Shown: in pieces, positions 15,466 to 22,788 of the stretch
How positions within the stretch are numbered: the first letter of the stretch is position 1
Layout of the letters: each line of letters begins with the position of its first letter
DNA from: CAYWFP01 sp964457365
GTDB lineage: Bacteria > Planctomycetota > SZUA-567
Length of the DNA: 23,459 bases
Assembly: GCA_964457365.1 (NCBI GenBank)
Contig: CAYWFP010000064.1
Coordinates: forward strand, 1 to 23,459
Reading direction: 5' to 3'
The notes under the pieces: generated by a model
Seen by the model: only the letters and a program-made list of their open reading frames with translations
The model's database searches: none
Told to the model about the DNA's origin: nothing
Translations under genes and position numbers: made by a program

Positions 15466-16083
15466 ATGGCACTGCACTGCAAAATCTGTGAGAAGGAGAT
15501 CGACGCGCTGGCCAGCGGCCGGTGCCGCAAATGCCGGCGCCTGGTCTGTGACGAATGCATCGCCGAGGGGGCGATCGATTCGCCCGAGGGCATGATCTGC
15601 CGCGAATGCGTGGAGGCGGAGCGCCATCTGGCCGCCGAGGCCGATGTGGCGGAGGACGTCGATAGCGAGCGGACGAAACCGTTACGTTCGCCCTTTTCGC
15701 CGGCCTTGCCGGTCTGGGCGTGGGCGGCGCTGGCGGCGGTCTTCCTGGGGATCTTCCTCGCGCTGGTGCTGCTGCCGTATACCAAGATCCAGAAGCTGCT
15801 GAGCACGATCGAATACGGCGGGGCGGGGCAAGCGCGCGAGGCCGGCGAGGAACTGGCCCAACTCGGCGGAATCCGCGCGCGCGAGGCATTGATCCGCATG
15901 ACCACCGCCGAGAGCAAGCAGACGCGGCTGAACGCCGTGCGCGCGCTTGGCATGTTTCCGGGAAAAAAGGCTCGAAGTCATCTGCGCAGCTTGCGGCAGG
16001 AGAAAGACCTGTCACTGGAGATGCGAATCAGCCTCAACGAGGCGATTCTCGAGCACCGCCGGCGGTACGGAGCCATTCCCTGA
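15466..16083 (+). CDS. Membrane protein with double-zinc Cys-rich head and helical-repeat tail
   Basis: 205 residues from ATG 15466. The N-terminal 50 residues carry four CxxC pairs (Cys5/8, 20/23, 28/31, 45/48), enough for two zinc ions in a B-box or RING-like cross-brace. An acidic linker follows, then one transmembrane helix (about 82-104), then a C-terminal helical region (about 110-200) whose Ala-Leu-x-x-Leu spacing (REALIRM, RLNAVRALG, ISLNEAIL) resembles HEAT-type repeats. The head should be cytosolic, although the orientation is not certain. The combination suggests an adaptor that binds partners on both sides of the membrane; no enzyme motif is visible. I do not recognise a named family. 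Confidence 0.8.
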   Translation: MALHCKICEKEIDALASGRCRKCRRLVCDECIAEGAIDSPEGMICRECVEAERHLAAEADVAEDVDSERTKPLRSPFSPALPVWAWAALAAVFLGIFLALVLLPYTKIQKLLSTIEYGGAGQAREAGEELAQLGGIRAREALIRMTTAESKQTRLNAVRALGMFPGKKARSHLRSLRQEKDLSLEMRISLNEAILEHRRRYGAIP

Positions 16084-16336
16084 GCATACTCCCGTGATCC
16101 GGCCTCATTTTTCTCGATCAACCCGAACGCTGTATATGCCGCTCCTGCCAGCCGGATATACCATATCTGCCTCCCATGTTTGATTTTTGTTTGATATCTC
16201 CTTTGGCATGAAGAAGTTCCGATATTTTTCTTGATCCGGTGCGGCGATTTTCTATAGTAGTGAAAGTTATCTTCAAATACATTCAAGTATTGCTGAGTAG
16301 TGACCGAAACAGCGAACTTTCCGTGCGGGACCTTTG
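16084..16336. other. AT-rich leader and promoter region of mraZ
   Basis: 253 bases, the most AT-rich stretch of the window. It contains the mraZ promoter, a direct repeat TTTGAT at 16179-16184 and 16190-16195, and no clear terminator for the preceding gene. On the plus strand no TGGG box is present. Confidence 0.55.
16231..16258 (+). promoter_or_regulatory. Promoter of mraZ
   Basis: TTGATC (16231-16236), a 16-base spacer and TATAGT (16253-16258), in a clearly AT-rich leader. Transcription would start near 16265, giving a leader of about 70 bases. The upstream region has no repeated TGGG boxes of the kind MraZ binds for autoregulation in E. coli. Confidence 0.55.
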
Positions 16337-16795
16337 ATGACCGACTTGTCGCCATTCTTCTACGGCAGCTTTGTCAACCGGCTCAACAGCAAGGGGCAGG
16401 TCGCCGTGCCCAAGCGGTTCCGGGATCTGGTGGGCGAGCAGAAGAGCCTGGTGCTGCTGCCGGGCGAGGGCGGGTGTTTATATATGTATACGCACGAGCA
16501 GTTCGGCGCGGTGCGCGCGCGCGTGCGGGCCATCGCCGAGGAGCAGGGCTCGAGCGAATTCTTTCGCACGTTCATGGAGGATGTGAGCGCGGTGGATCTG
16601 GACGCGCAGGGGCGGGTGGTACTGCCTTTTGCGCTGCGCGAGGCCGGCGGCGTAGGCGGTCCGGACGTCCTCTTCATCGGCATGGACGACCGCATCGAGA
16701 TCTGGGATCCGGCCGCGCGCGAACAGGCTCGCGGCGAACGCGCCACCTACAGGGAGTTGAGGGGGGATCAGGCCAAGCGCATTTTTGGCCTGTAG
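16337..16795 (+). CDS. mraZ: Transcriptional regulator MraZ (double SpoVT/AbrB domain)
   Basis: DNA-binding protein that in most bacteria opens and controls the dcw (division and cell wall) cluster. 152 residues, the usual length, made of two AbrB-like halves: FVNRLNSKGQVAVPKRFR in the first and SAVDLDAQGRVVLPFALR in the second, each with the DxxGRxxxP-type turn. The ATG at 16337 is preferred over the adjacent TTG at 16334 because GGGA lies six bases upstream. The gene stands alone: it has its own promoter, and a terminator hairpin starts in the last base of its stop codon. No rsmH, ftsL, ftsI or mur gene follows, so its normal targets must be elsewhere, if they exist. Confidence 0.95.
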   Translation: MTDLSPFFYGSFVNRLNSKGQVAVPKRFRDLVGEQKSLVLLPGEGGCLYMYTHEQFGAVRARVRAIAEEQGSSEFFRTFMEDVSAVDLDAQGRVVLPFALREAGGVGGPDVLFIGMDDRIEIWDPAAREQARGERATYRELRGDQAKRIFGL

Positions 16796-16840
16796 CGTTC
16801 CGTCCGGTGGTGGGGACCGACCGGGCGGAACGCTTGTTTT
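16795..16840 (+). terminator. Intrinsic terminator overlapping the mraZ stop codon
   Basis: The arm 16795-16808 pairs with 16820-16833 over 14 bp with a single G-U wobble; the loop is 11 bases, and TTGTTTT follows at 16834-16840. The first base of the stem is the last base of the mraZ TAG. Confidence 0.85.
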
Positions 16841-16871
16841 AATCGTACGAAATTGGGGGGGGAGAGCAGCG

Positions 16872-17261
16872 ATGCAGCGTAGAAGAACAGCGGGAGCGAG
16901 GGTTTGCAGCTTTCCGCCGGAGATTATCGACCTCGTCGTACATGCGGGAATCGTCATGCCCAGGCTGTCGGGGGGCGGCCTGGTGAAGGGGAAGCGGTTG
17001 GCGGGGGGAAGGATCATGGGGGGCGAGAACAGGGCGGTGCGCCGCGATGCGGGGCGCGGCGTGATGCCGCAGGACGTCTCGGACGCGATGTCGACGCCGT
17101 TGTGGGGGATGGCGCCGGCGCGGCTGTACGGGGCGTACCGGGCGCTGGGCGTCTTCGTCACGGCGACGCCGGTGGCGCGATTGGGGCAGGTATCGGGAGA
17201 GGGCGTGCCTCTCGCCGCGGCCGAGAACGAACTCGGCGAAGAAGGCGAGGTGCGCCCATGA
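16872..17261 (+). CDS. Unrecognised 129-residue protein, first of a coupled pair
   Basis: ATG at 16872 with GGAGAG five bases upstream. Codon third positions are strongly G/C, as in the neighbouring real genes, particularly from residue 30 on. The product is basic and Gly/Arg/Ala-rich in the middle, with a short hydrophobic patch (GAYRALGVFVTATPVA) too weak for a sure membrane helix, and it ends in an acidic tail. I recognise no domain. Its stop codon overlaps the ATG of the next small gene in the arrangement ATGA, typical of translational coupling, and the pair ends at a strong terminator; these three facts support it as a real gene. No convincing promoter lies between the mraZ terminator and the start, so expression may depend on read-through. 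Confidence 0.55.
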   Translation: MQRRRTAGARVCSFPPEIIDLVVHAGIVMPRLSGGGLVKGKRLAGGRIMGGENRAVRRDAGRGVMPQDVSDAMSTPLWGMAPARLYGAYRALGVFVTATPVARLGQVSGEGVPLAAAENELGEEGEVRP

Positions 17262-17431
17262 TGGTCGAAGAACGTCGAACCGAGGGCATCTCTCTGGGCA
17301 ACGTCGTCGACTGGATGCGTATCACGCCGTTGGCGGAGGAGCACGAGCGGCAGCGCGAACCGGAGGAGCACGTGCGCGCCAGACAGCATTTGGTGAAGAT
17401 GGTGGGAACGATGGAAATGGTGCTTTCCTAA
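17258..17431 (+). CDS. Small 57-residue protein, translationally coupled
   Basis: Starts at ATG 17258 (a second ATG follows directly) inside the end of the preceding gene, with GGCGAGG about seven bases upstream. The product is charged and helical: an N-terminal stretch with GNVVDWMRITPLAEEHE, then Arg/Glu/His-rich, then a Met/Val-rich end (LVKMVGTMEMVLS). No zinc, membrane or DNA-binding motif is recognisable. The small size, coupling and adjacent terminator suggest a partner or regulator of the first product; this is inference. Confidence 0.55.
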   Translation: MMVEERRTEGISLGNVVDWMRITPLAEEHERQREPEEHVRARQHLVKMVGTMEMVLS

Positions 17432-17499
17432 GCTGCCTGCAGCACAACCTCAAGCTCGGCAAAACCTGTCCCAAACCAGGCGCGCCGTCTTCACACACA

Positions 17500-17540
17500 G
17501 CGCGGTTTCCGCTCGCCCCGGCGGAGACCGCGCGCTTTTT
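17500..17540 (+). terminator. Strong intrinsic terminator of the coupled pair
   Basis: The arm 17500-17512 (GCGCGGTTTCCGC) pairs with 17521-17533 (GCGGAGACCGCGC) over 13 bp with one G-U wobble. The loop is 8 bases, and five Ts follow at 17536-17540. Confidence 0.85.
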
Positions 17541-17628
17541 CACGCCGCGGAGACGAAACGGTGCCAGCGCCGTTCCTTTCCTCCGTACCGCGTTCGGTCC
17601 CGCGGGGAGGCGAAATGCACGCACTCGG

Positions 17629-17656
17629 TTTACACTCGGGCGTGGAGCGATATACT
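17629..17656 (+). promoter_or_regulatory. Promoter of the FAD oxidoreductase gene
   Basis: TTTACA (17629-17634), a 16-base spacer and TATACT (17651-17656); both boxes have five of six consensus bases. Transcription would start near 17663, after the in-frame GTG at 17661, which supports the GTG at 17700. Confidence 0.6.
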
Positions 17657-17699
17657 GCCCGTGGTTGAAAACCGCGAGTTCAACGAAAAGGAGACTGGC

Positions 17700-19448
17700 G
17701 TGAGCAAGGCGGGAACGTTCCGGGAGGTGAGGCACGAGGCGGATTTCTGCGTTGTCGGCGGCGGGCTGGCGGGGCTGTGCGCGGCGGTGGCGGCGGCGCG
17801 GCACGGGGTTAAGACGGTGCTGATGCACGACCGGCCGATGCTCGGCGGCAACGCCAGTAGCGAGGTGCGCATGTGGGTCCGGGGCGCGCACGGCAAGAAC
17901 CTGCGCGAGACCGGCCTCATCGAGGAGATCTGTCTCGAGAACGTCTATCGCAACCCGCGCGCGAACTACGCTCTCTGGGACAGCATCCTCTACGAGAAAG
18001 CGGCGTTCCAGGACAACCTGACGCTGTTGTTGAACTGCACCTGTCTGGATGCGGAGATGGATGGCGCGCGCCTGCGCAGCGTCCGCGGCTGGCAGTTGAC
18101 CACGCAGACATATCATGCCGTCGACGCCGTCCTCTTCGCCGACTGCTCCGGCGACAGCGTGCTGGCGCCCCTGAGCGGGGCGGAGTACCGCATCGGGCGC
18201 GAAGCCTGCGGCGAGTACGACGAGCCGATCGAACCCGAGCGCGCCGACGACAAGACCATGGGCATGAGCCTGCTTCTGCAGGCACGCGAGACGCCCTCGC
18301 CCAAGCCGTTCATCTCGCCGGCGTGGGCGCATCACTACGAGACCGAGGCCGAGTACAACAACCGCGGCGCGGGCCTGGGGACGAACTTCTGGTGGATCGA
18401 GATCGGCGGCGAGCAGGACTGCATCCATGACGCCGAGGACTGTCGCGACGAATTGCTGAAGATCGCGCTCGGCATCTGGGATTTTCTCAAGAACCGCTCG
18501 CCGGAGAAGGAGAAGGCGGTCAACTGGGAACTCGACTGGATGGGCTTCCTGGTCGGCAAGCGCGAGAGCCGGCGCTATCTCGGCGATCACCTGCTGACCC
18601 AGCGCGAGGTCGAGGCCGGCGGTCGTTTCGACGACTTGGTCGCCTACGGCGGCTGGTCGATGGACGACCATTTTCCCGCGGGCATCCGCCATCCGGGCCG
18701 GCCGACGATCTTTCATCCCGCACCCTCGCCCTACGGCATCCCGTACCGGACGTTGTACTCGCGCAACGTGGAGAACCTCTTCTGCGCCGGACGCAACCAC
18801 AGCGCCAGCCACGCCGCCTTCAGCAGCACCCGCGTTATGGCCACCTGCGCGGTCATGGGCCAGGCCGCCGGCACGGCCGCGGCGGTGGCGGTGCGCCATG
18901 ATTTATCGCCGCGGGGGGTTTACGAAGAGGCGATCGACGAGTTGAAGCAGGTTCTCATGGAGGACGACTGCTATCTGCCGTGGAACACGCGGGCGGTGCC
19001 GCCGCTGACGCTGACAGCGACGCCGGGCGCCTCGACGGGCGACCCGGAGCCGCTGCGCGACGGGACCGACCGCCCGGTCGGCGAGGATCCGCACGCCTGG
19101 GAAGGGCCGCTCGACGCGTGGATCGAATACCGCTTCGCCGAACCCGCGGAGGTGAAGGAGGCGCGTTTCGTCTTCGACAGCGACCTGGAGCCGGAGAACC
19201 TCGGCAGCCAGCGCTGTAACTATCCGCTGGACTACGACGGCGCGACGGTGCCGGCGGGGATGGTCAAGGATTTCCGCGTCGAGGTGCTGGACGAGAACGG
19301 CGGGTGGGGGACGGCCGCGCGGGTCACGGGCAATTACCGGCGCCTGGTACGCTTGAAGCTATCCGCCTTCACCGCCGGCGTGCGCCTGGTGCCGGAAAGC
19401 TCGTGGGGGAGCGACCGGGTGCGGATCTACGCCTTCGACGTGCGCTAA
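17700..19448 (+). CDS. FAD-dependent oxidoreductase (PF12831 type) with C-terminal beta domain
   Basis: 582 residues from GTG 17700, which has AAAAGGAG six bases upstream; the earlier GTG at 17661 lies at or before the predicted transcript start. The N-terminal Rossmann motif VVGGGLAGLCAA (18-29) binds FAD, followed by MLGGNASSEVRMWV, typical of this family. Further marks are VLFADCSGDSVLAPLSGAEY in the middle and LFCAGRNHSASHAAFSSTRVMAT near residue 365, the second nucleotide-contact region. From about residue 440 a beta-rich C-terminal part (WIEYRFAEPAEVKEARFVFD) looks like a carbohydrate-binding or discoidin-like module. There is no signal peptide, so the protein is probably cytosolic. The family is common in polysaccharide-degrading bacteria of the PVC group, but the substrate is not deducible. 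The gene is single, and its stop overlaps that of rbfA. Confidence 0.87.
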   Translation: MSKAGTFREVRHEADFCVVGGGLAGLCAAVAAARHGVKTVLMHDRPMLGGNASSEVRMWVRGAHGKNLRETGLIEEICLENVYRNPRANYALWDSILYEKAAFQDNLTLLLNCTCLDAEMDGARLRSVRGWQLTTQTYHAVDAVLFADCSGDSVLAPLSGAEYRIGREACGEYDEPIEPERADDKTMGMSLLLQARETPSPKPFISPAWAHHYETEAEYNNRGAGLGTNFWWIEIGGEQDCIHDAEDCRDELLKIALGIWDFLKNRSPEKEKAVNWELDWMGFLVGKRESRRYLGDHLLTQREVEAGGRFDDLVAYGGWSMDDHFPAGIRHPGRPTIFHPAPSPYGIPYRTLYSRNVENLFCAGRNHSASHAAFSSTRVMATCAVMGQAAGTAAAVAVRHDLSPRGVYEEAIDELKQVLMEDDCYLPWNTRAVPPLTLTATPGASTGDPEPLRDGTDRPVGEDPHAWEGPLDAWIEYRFAEPAEVKEARFVFDSDLEPENLGSQRCNYPLDYDGATVPAGMVKDFRVEVLDENGGWGTAARVTGNYRRLVRLKLSAFTAGVRLVPESSWGSDRVRIYAFDVR

Positions 19449-19858
19449 TTCTCTTCGCCGGGCTCCTCGCGGGGTTCTTCGTTCGCGGCGGACTCGTCGG
19501 GCACCTCGGGGTGCGGGTCGCTCTGGCGCGCCTCGCGGATGAGGCGGCTCATCCGGTCGAGCTTCTCGGCGCTCTTGTCGAGCACGAATTGCAGTTTGGG
19601 CGTCTGTCTCATGCGCAGCCGCTGGCCGACGTGGAAACGCACCTGCCCGGCGTTCTGGTGCAGCGTCCGCATGATCTGCTCCTGCAGTTCGGGTTGACCG
19701 AAGACGCTGACGTAGACCTTGGCGTGATGCAGGTCGGGCGAGACCTCGCAGGCGGTGACGGTGGTCAGGCCCAGGGCGGGCCCCTTCAGCGTGCGCAGTG
19801 CCTCGCTGACCAGTTGCACCAGTTCGCTGTTGACCCGTTCCTGTCTGCGTGTGGGCAT
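19445..19858 (-). CDS. rbfA: 30S ribosome-binding factor A
   Basis: Assembly factor that binds the 30S subunit and helps mature the 16S rRNA 5' end. 137 residues: a KH-like core (RRQERVNSELVQLVSEALRTLKG, then TVTACEVSPDLHHAKVYVSVFG and RFHVGQRLRMRQTPKLQFVLD) with the expected RMRQTPKLQF-type motif, followed by a 25-residue Glu/Pro-rich tail beyond the usual end. It starts at ATG 19858, which shares one base with the ylxP stop (TAATG), so translation is coupled. Its stop overlaps the convergent FAD oxidoreductase stop over four bases (CTAA). It is the last gene of the nusA operon in this genome. Confidence 0.95.
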   Translation of the reverse strand: MPTRRQERVNSELVQLVSEALRTLKGPALGLTTVTACEVSPDLHHAKVYVSVFGQPELQEQIMRTLHQNAGQVRFHVGQRLRMRQTPKLQFVLDKSAEKLDRMSRLIREARQSDPHPEVPDESAANEEPREEPGEEN

Positions 19859-20208
19859 TATTCCGTCGTTTCTTTTTCAGGGGGCGTCGCGTCGTCGAGG
19901 CGAAAGGCACCGAAGGATTCGGGCCCGCCGGCGAAGTCGATCTGGATGTCGAGCACCTGGAACTCGCGGTCGCGACGGACGAACGTCTCGATGGCCCTGA
20001 GCTGCGCTTCGACATGGGCGCGGTCGGCGCCGACCACGGCCAGGCCGACGGCGGCGCGCTGGTGCAGGTCCTGATGGTCCACCTCGGCCGCCGCGCAGTG
20101 GAAACGGTTCTGCAGCCCCGCCAGGAGGCTCTTGAGCGGCTTGCGCTTTTCCTTGAGCGAGCGCGCGCCCGGCAGGTGCAGCTCCGCGCGCAAGAGGCCC
20201 GCGATCAT
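19858..20208 (-). CDS. ylxP: DUF503 family protein (YlxP)
   Basis: 116 residues. The family hallmark is clear: a hydrophobic first strand, then LHLPGARSLKEKRKPLKSLLAGLQNRF, then AAEVDHQDLHQRAAVGLAVV, and a last strand QVLDIQIDF. The ATG at 20208 lies two bases after the infB stop; the open frame extends upstream into infB, but those residues do not belong to the family. YlxP proteins sit between infB and rbfA in many bacteria; their role, probably in ribosome function, is not settled. The order infB-ylxP-rbfA is the usual one. Confidence 0.93.
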   Translation of the reverse strand: MIAGLLRAELHLPGARSLKEKRKPLKSLLAGLQNRFHCAAAEVDHQDLHQRAAVGLAVVGADRAHVEAQLRAIETFVRRDREFQVLDIQIDFAGGPESFGAFRLDDATPPEKETTE

Positions 20209-20210
20209 GG

Positions 20211-22748
20211 TCACTCGCCCGCGGAGCCCGCGTCCTCGAGGGTGCGCGCCACCTCCTCGATGATGTAGGCCTCCAGCACGTCGTCGGGCTTGACGTCGTC
20301 GTAGTTGGCGATCAGCACGCCGCACTCGAAGCCGTTGCGCACCTCGCGCACGTCGTCCTTGAAACGTTTGAGACTGTCGATGACGCCGTCGTAGATAACC
20401 ACGCTGTCGCGGATGACGCGGATCTTGGAATTGCGCGTGATAAGGCCGTCGGTGACGAAGCAGCCGGCGATGTTGCCGACGCGGCTGGCCTTGAAGACCT
20501 GGCGCACCTCAAGGTGGCCCTGGACCACCTCCTTCTCCTCCGGCGGCAGCATGCCCTCGAGCGCGGCCTTCATGTCCTCGATCACGCGGTAGATGACGTG
20601 GTAGACCTTGATCTGGACGTTGTGGCTCGCGGCGAGGAGCCGCGCGGACTGGTCGGCGATGACGTGGAAGCCCACGACGACCGCGTCGCTGGCGTCGGCG
20701 AGGATGATGTCGGCGCTGTTGATGCCGCCGACGGCGCTGTGGAGGATGTTGATCTTGACCTCGTCGGTGGAGAGGTCGCGCAGCGTCTTCTCCAGCACCT
20801 CGATCGAGCCGGAGACGTCGGCTTTGACGATGATGTTCAGTTCCTTGGTCTCGCCCTCGGCGAGGTAGGCCTGGAGGTTTTCGAGCGTGACGTGGGTGCG
20901 CTTGGCCAGCGTCGCCGCGCGCTGCTTGCGCTCGCGCTCCTCGGCGATGGCGCGGGCCTTGAGCAGGTCGTCCAGGACGTAGACCTTGTCGCCGACCTCG
21001 GGGACGTTGTTGAGCCCGGTCAGCGAGACGGCCTGTCCCGGCGGGGCCGAATCGATGGTCCGGCCCTGGAAGTCGAACATGAGCTTGACCTTGCCGTAGC
21101 TGCTCGAGCTGAGGATGACGTCGCCGCGGTGCAGCGTGCCGTCGAGAACGAGCACGGTCGCGACGACGCCGCGGTTCTCGGTAACCTCCGACTCGATGAC
21201 GAAGCCGACGGCGTTGCGCTCGGGGTTGGCTGTCAATTCCAGTACCTCGGCTTCGAGGAGGATGCGCTCGAGCAGGTCGTCGATGCCCTCGCCGGTCTGC
21301 GCGGAAACCTCGATCATACCCGTCTGGCCGCCCCATTCCTCGGGCAGCAGGTTCAGTTGCGAGGCCAATTGCTGGCGCACGCGGTCGGGGTTGGCCCCGG
21401 GCAGGTCGCACTTGTTCAGCGCCACGACGATGGGCACCTCCGCGTTCTTGGCGTGGTTGAACGCCTCGACGGTCTGCGGCATGACGCCGTCGTCGGCGGC
21501 GACGACGAGGACGGTGATGTCTGTCAGGTTTGCGCCGCGCGCGCGCATGGCGGTGAAGGCCTCGTGGCCGGGGGTGTCGAGGAAGGTGATCGGGTGGCCG
21601 TCCTTGACGATGGAGTAGGCGCCGATGTGCTGGGTAATTCCGCCGGACTCGCCCTCGGCGACGCGCGAGAGGCGGATCTTGTCCAGCAGCGACGTCTTGC
21701 CGTGATCGACGTGGCCGAGGAAGGTGACGATCGGCGGGCGTCCGGCCTGTTCCTTCTCCTCCGTTTCGCCTCCGGACGCGAGACCGAATTCCTTCTCCAA
21801 CTGCTCCTCGAGGTCTTCCTCGGCCTTCCAGCGGTACTTGATTTCGAATTCGTTGGCGACGAGTTCGATGACGTTGTTGGGCAGGATGTCGTTGACCTGC
21901 GCCATCTGGCCGTTGTTCATGAGAAAGCCCATGATGTCGCTCAGCTTCACCCCCAGCGCCACGGAGAGTTCGCGCACCGTCAGCCCGGACGTCAGCTCGG
22001 TCACCTGGTTCGGATCGCGTTCACGCTGCACCGACGAGGCCTGGCGACCGCGGCCGCGTCGCGATCCGCGTTTCTGGAACGAACCGCGCCGGCGCCGACC
22101 GCCGCCGCTGCGGATGCTGCGGGTGAATTCCGAATCGAGGCTTTTGAGGATCGCCGGCACCTCGGTGATCTTCTGGTTGGTGCGGAAGTCCGCGCGCTTG
22201 TGTTTCTGGCCGGTCTGGGCGTGTTCCGGTTCGTCTTCGGCGAGGGTGATCTCGGTTCCTTCCTTCTCCGGCTCCGGTGGACGGCTCAGGGCAACGGCCT
22301 TTCCCTCCGGTTTCTTCTTTTCTGGCTTCTCCGGCTTGGGCTTGGTCTTCTTCGCCTTGACGGGCGCTTTCTTGGCAGTCTTCTTGACGGCCTTCTTGGC
22401 CGTCTTCCTCTCCGCCTCGTCTTCTTCCCCGGCTTTCTCCGTTTCGGTCTTGGCCTCGGTCTTGGTTTCCGCCGGCGCCTTGCCGGCCTCGGCTTTTTTG
22501 CTCGGTTTCTTGGCCGGGGTTTTCTTCTTGCGCGCGGTCTTCTTCCTGACGGATTTCTTCTTCGTTCCGCTCGATTCGAGATCCGTCTTCAGCTTCTCGG
22601 TGTTGTCGTGGACGTATTTCACGACGTCCTCGTCCACCGAGGCGAGGCTGTTCTTCACCTCGAAGCCGTTGTCGTTGAGAATCTGCACGAACGACTTGAG
22701 TTCTTTTTTGCCAACCCCGATTTCGTTGGCCAGTTCGAAAAGGCGCAT
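20211..22748 (-). CDS. infB: Translation initiation factor IF-2
   Basis: GTPase that brings fMet-tRNA to the 30S subunit and promotes 50S joining. 845 residues, ATG with AAGGA seven bases upstream. An N-terminal IF2_N helix bundle (1-50, MRLFELANEIGVGKKELKSF) is followed by a long Lys/Ala/Glu linker (about 55-200), a second IF2_N module (about 250-320, ELTSGLTVRELSVALGVKL), and the G domain from about 338 with GHVDHGKT (345-352), DTPGH (391-395), NKCD (445-448) and a SAQTGEG G5 box. Domains II, III and the tRNA-binding C-terminal domain fill the rest (e.g. VKADVSGSIEVLEK). All GTPase motifs are intact. It is preceded by nusA at 40 bases and followed by ylxP at two. Confidence 0.97.
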   Translation of the reverse strand: MRLFELANEIGVGKKELKSFVQILNDNGFEVKNSLASVDEDVVKYVHDNTEKLKTDLESSGTKKKSVRKKTARKKKTPAKKPSKKAEAGKAPAETKTEAKTETEKAGEEDEAERKTAKKAVKKTAKKAPVKAKKTKPKPEKPEKKKPEGKAVALSRPPEPEKEGTEITLAEDEPEHAQTGQKHKRADFRTNQKITEVPAILKSLDSEFTRSIRSGGGRRRRGSFQKRGSRRGRGRQASSVQRERDPNQVTELTSGLTVRELSVALGVKLSDIMGFLMNNGQMAQVNDILPNNVIELVANEFEIKYRWKAEEDLEEQLEKEFGLASGGETEEKEQAGRPPIVTFLGHVDHGKTSLLDKIRLSRVAEGESGGITQHIGAYSIVKDGHPITFLDTPGHEAFTAMRARGANLTDITVLVVAADDGVMPQTVEAFNHAKNAEVPIVVALNKCDLPGANPDRVRQQLASQLNLLPEEWGGQTGMIEVSAQTGEGIDDLLERILLEAEVLELTANPERNAVGFVIESEVTENRGVVATVLVLDGTLHRGDVILSSSSYGKVKLMFDFQGRTIDSAPPGQAVSLTGLNNVPEVGDKVYVLDDLLKARAIAEERERKQRAATLAKRTHVTLENLQAYLAEGETKELNIIVKADVSGSIEVLEKTLRDLSTDEVKINILHSAVGGINSADIILADASDAVVVGFHVIADQSARLLAASHNVQIKVYHVIYRVIEDMKAALEGMLPPEEKEVVQGHLEVRQVFKASRVGNIAGCFVTDGLITRNSKIRVIRDSVVIYDGVIDSLKRFKDDVREVRNGFECGVLIANYDDVKPDDVLEAYIIEEVARTLEDAGSAGE
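22284..22586 (-). other. Lys/Ala-rich histone-H1-like linker in IF-2
   Basis: This stretch encodes about 100 residues dominated by Lys, Ala, Pro and Glu, with KKAxKK and AKKxxAKK runs like those of bacterial histone-H1-like proteins. It lies between the two IF2_N modules. Linkers there are variable and disordered in most bacteria, but this one is strongly basic in its first and last thirds. Confidence 0.8.
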
Positions 22749-22771
22749 AGATCGTCCTTGATTGCTCGCGG

Positions 22772-22785
22772 GGCGGGGCCCCGCC
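22772..22785. other. 14-bp perfect GC palindrome between nusA and infB
   Basis: GGCGGGGCCCCGCC is a perfect palindrome three bases after the nusA stop and about 23 bases before infB. In RNA it can form at best a 5-bp stem with a four-base loop. It has no T run and is not a terminator; it may be an RNA processing or pausing element, or chance in GC-rich DNA. Confidence 0.35.
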
Positions 22786-22788
22786 GGG

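Noticed and set aside
16179..16195. TTTGAT direct repeat in the mraZ leader as a regulator site
   Set aside because: Two six-base AT-rich copies are too little evidence; they do not resemble MraZ boxes.
17661..17699. Earlier GTG start of the FAD oxidoreductase
   Set aside because: It lies at or before the predicted transcript start, and GTG 17700 has an excellent AAGGAG.
17322..18899. A 525-residue minus-strand frame opposite the FAD oxidoreductase
   Set aside because: It crosses the terminator and promoter of the plus-strand units and has no recognisable domain.
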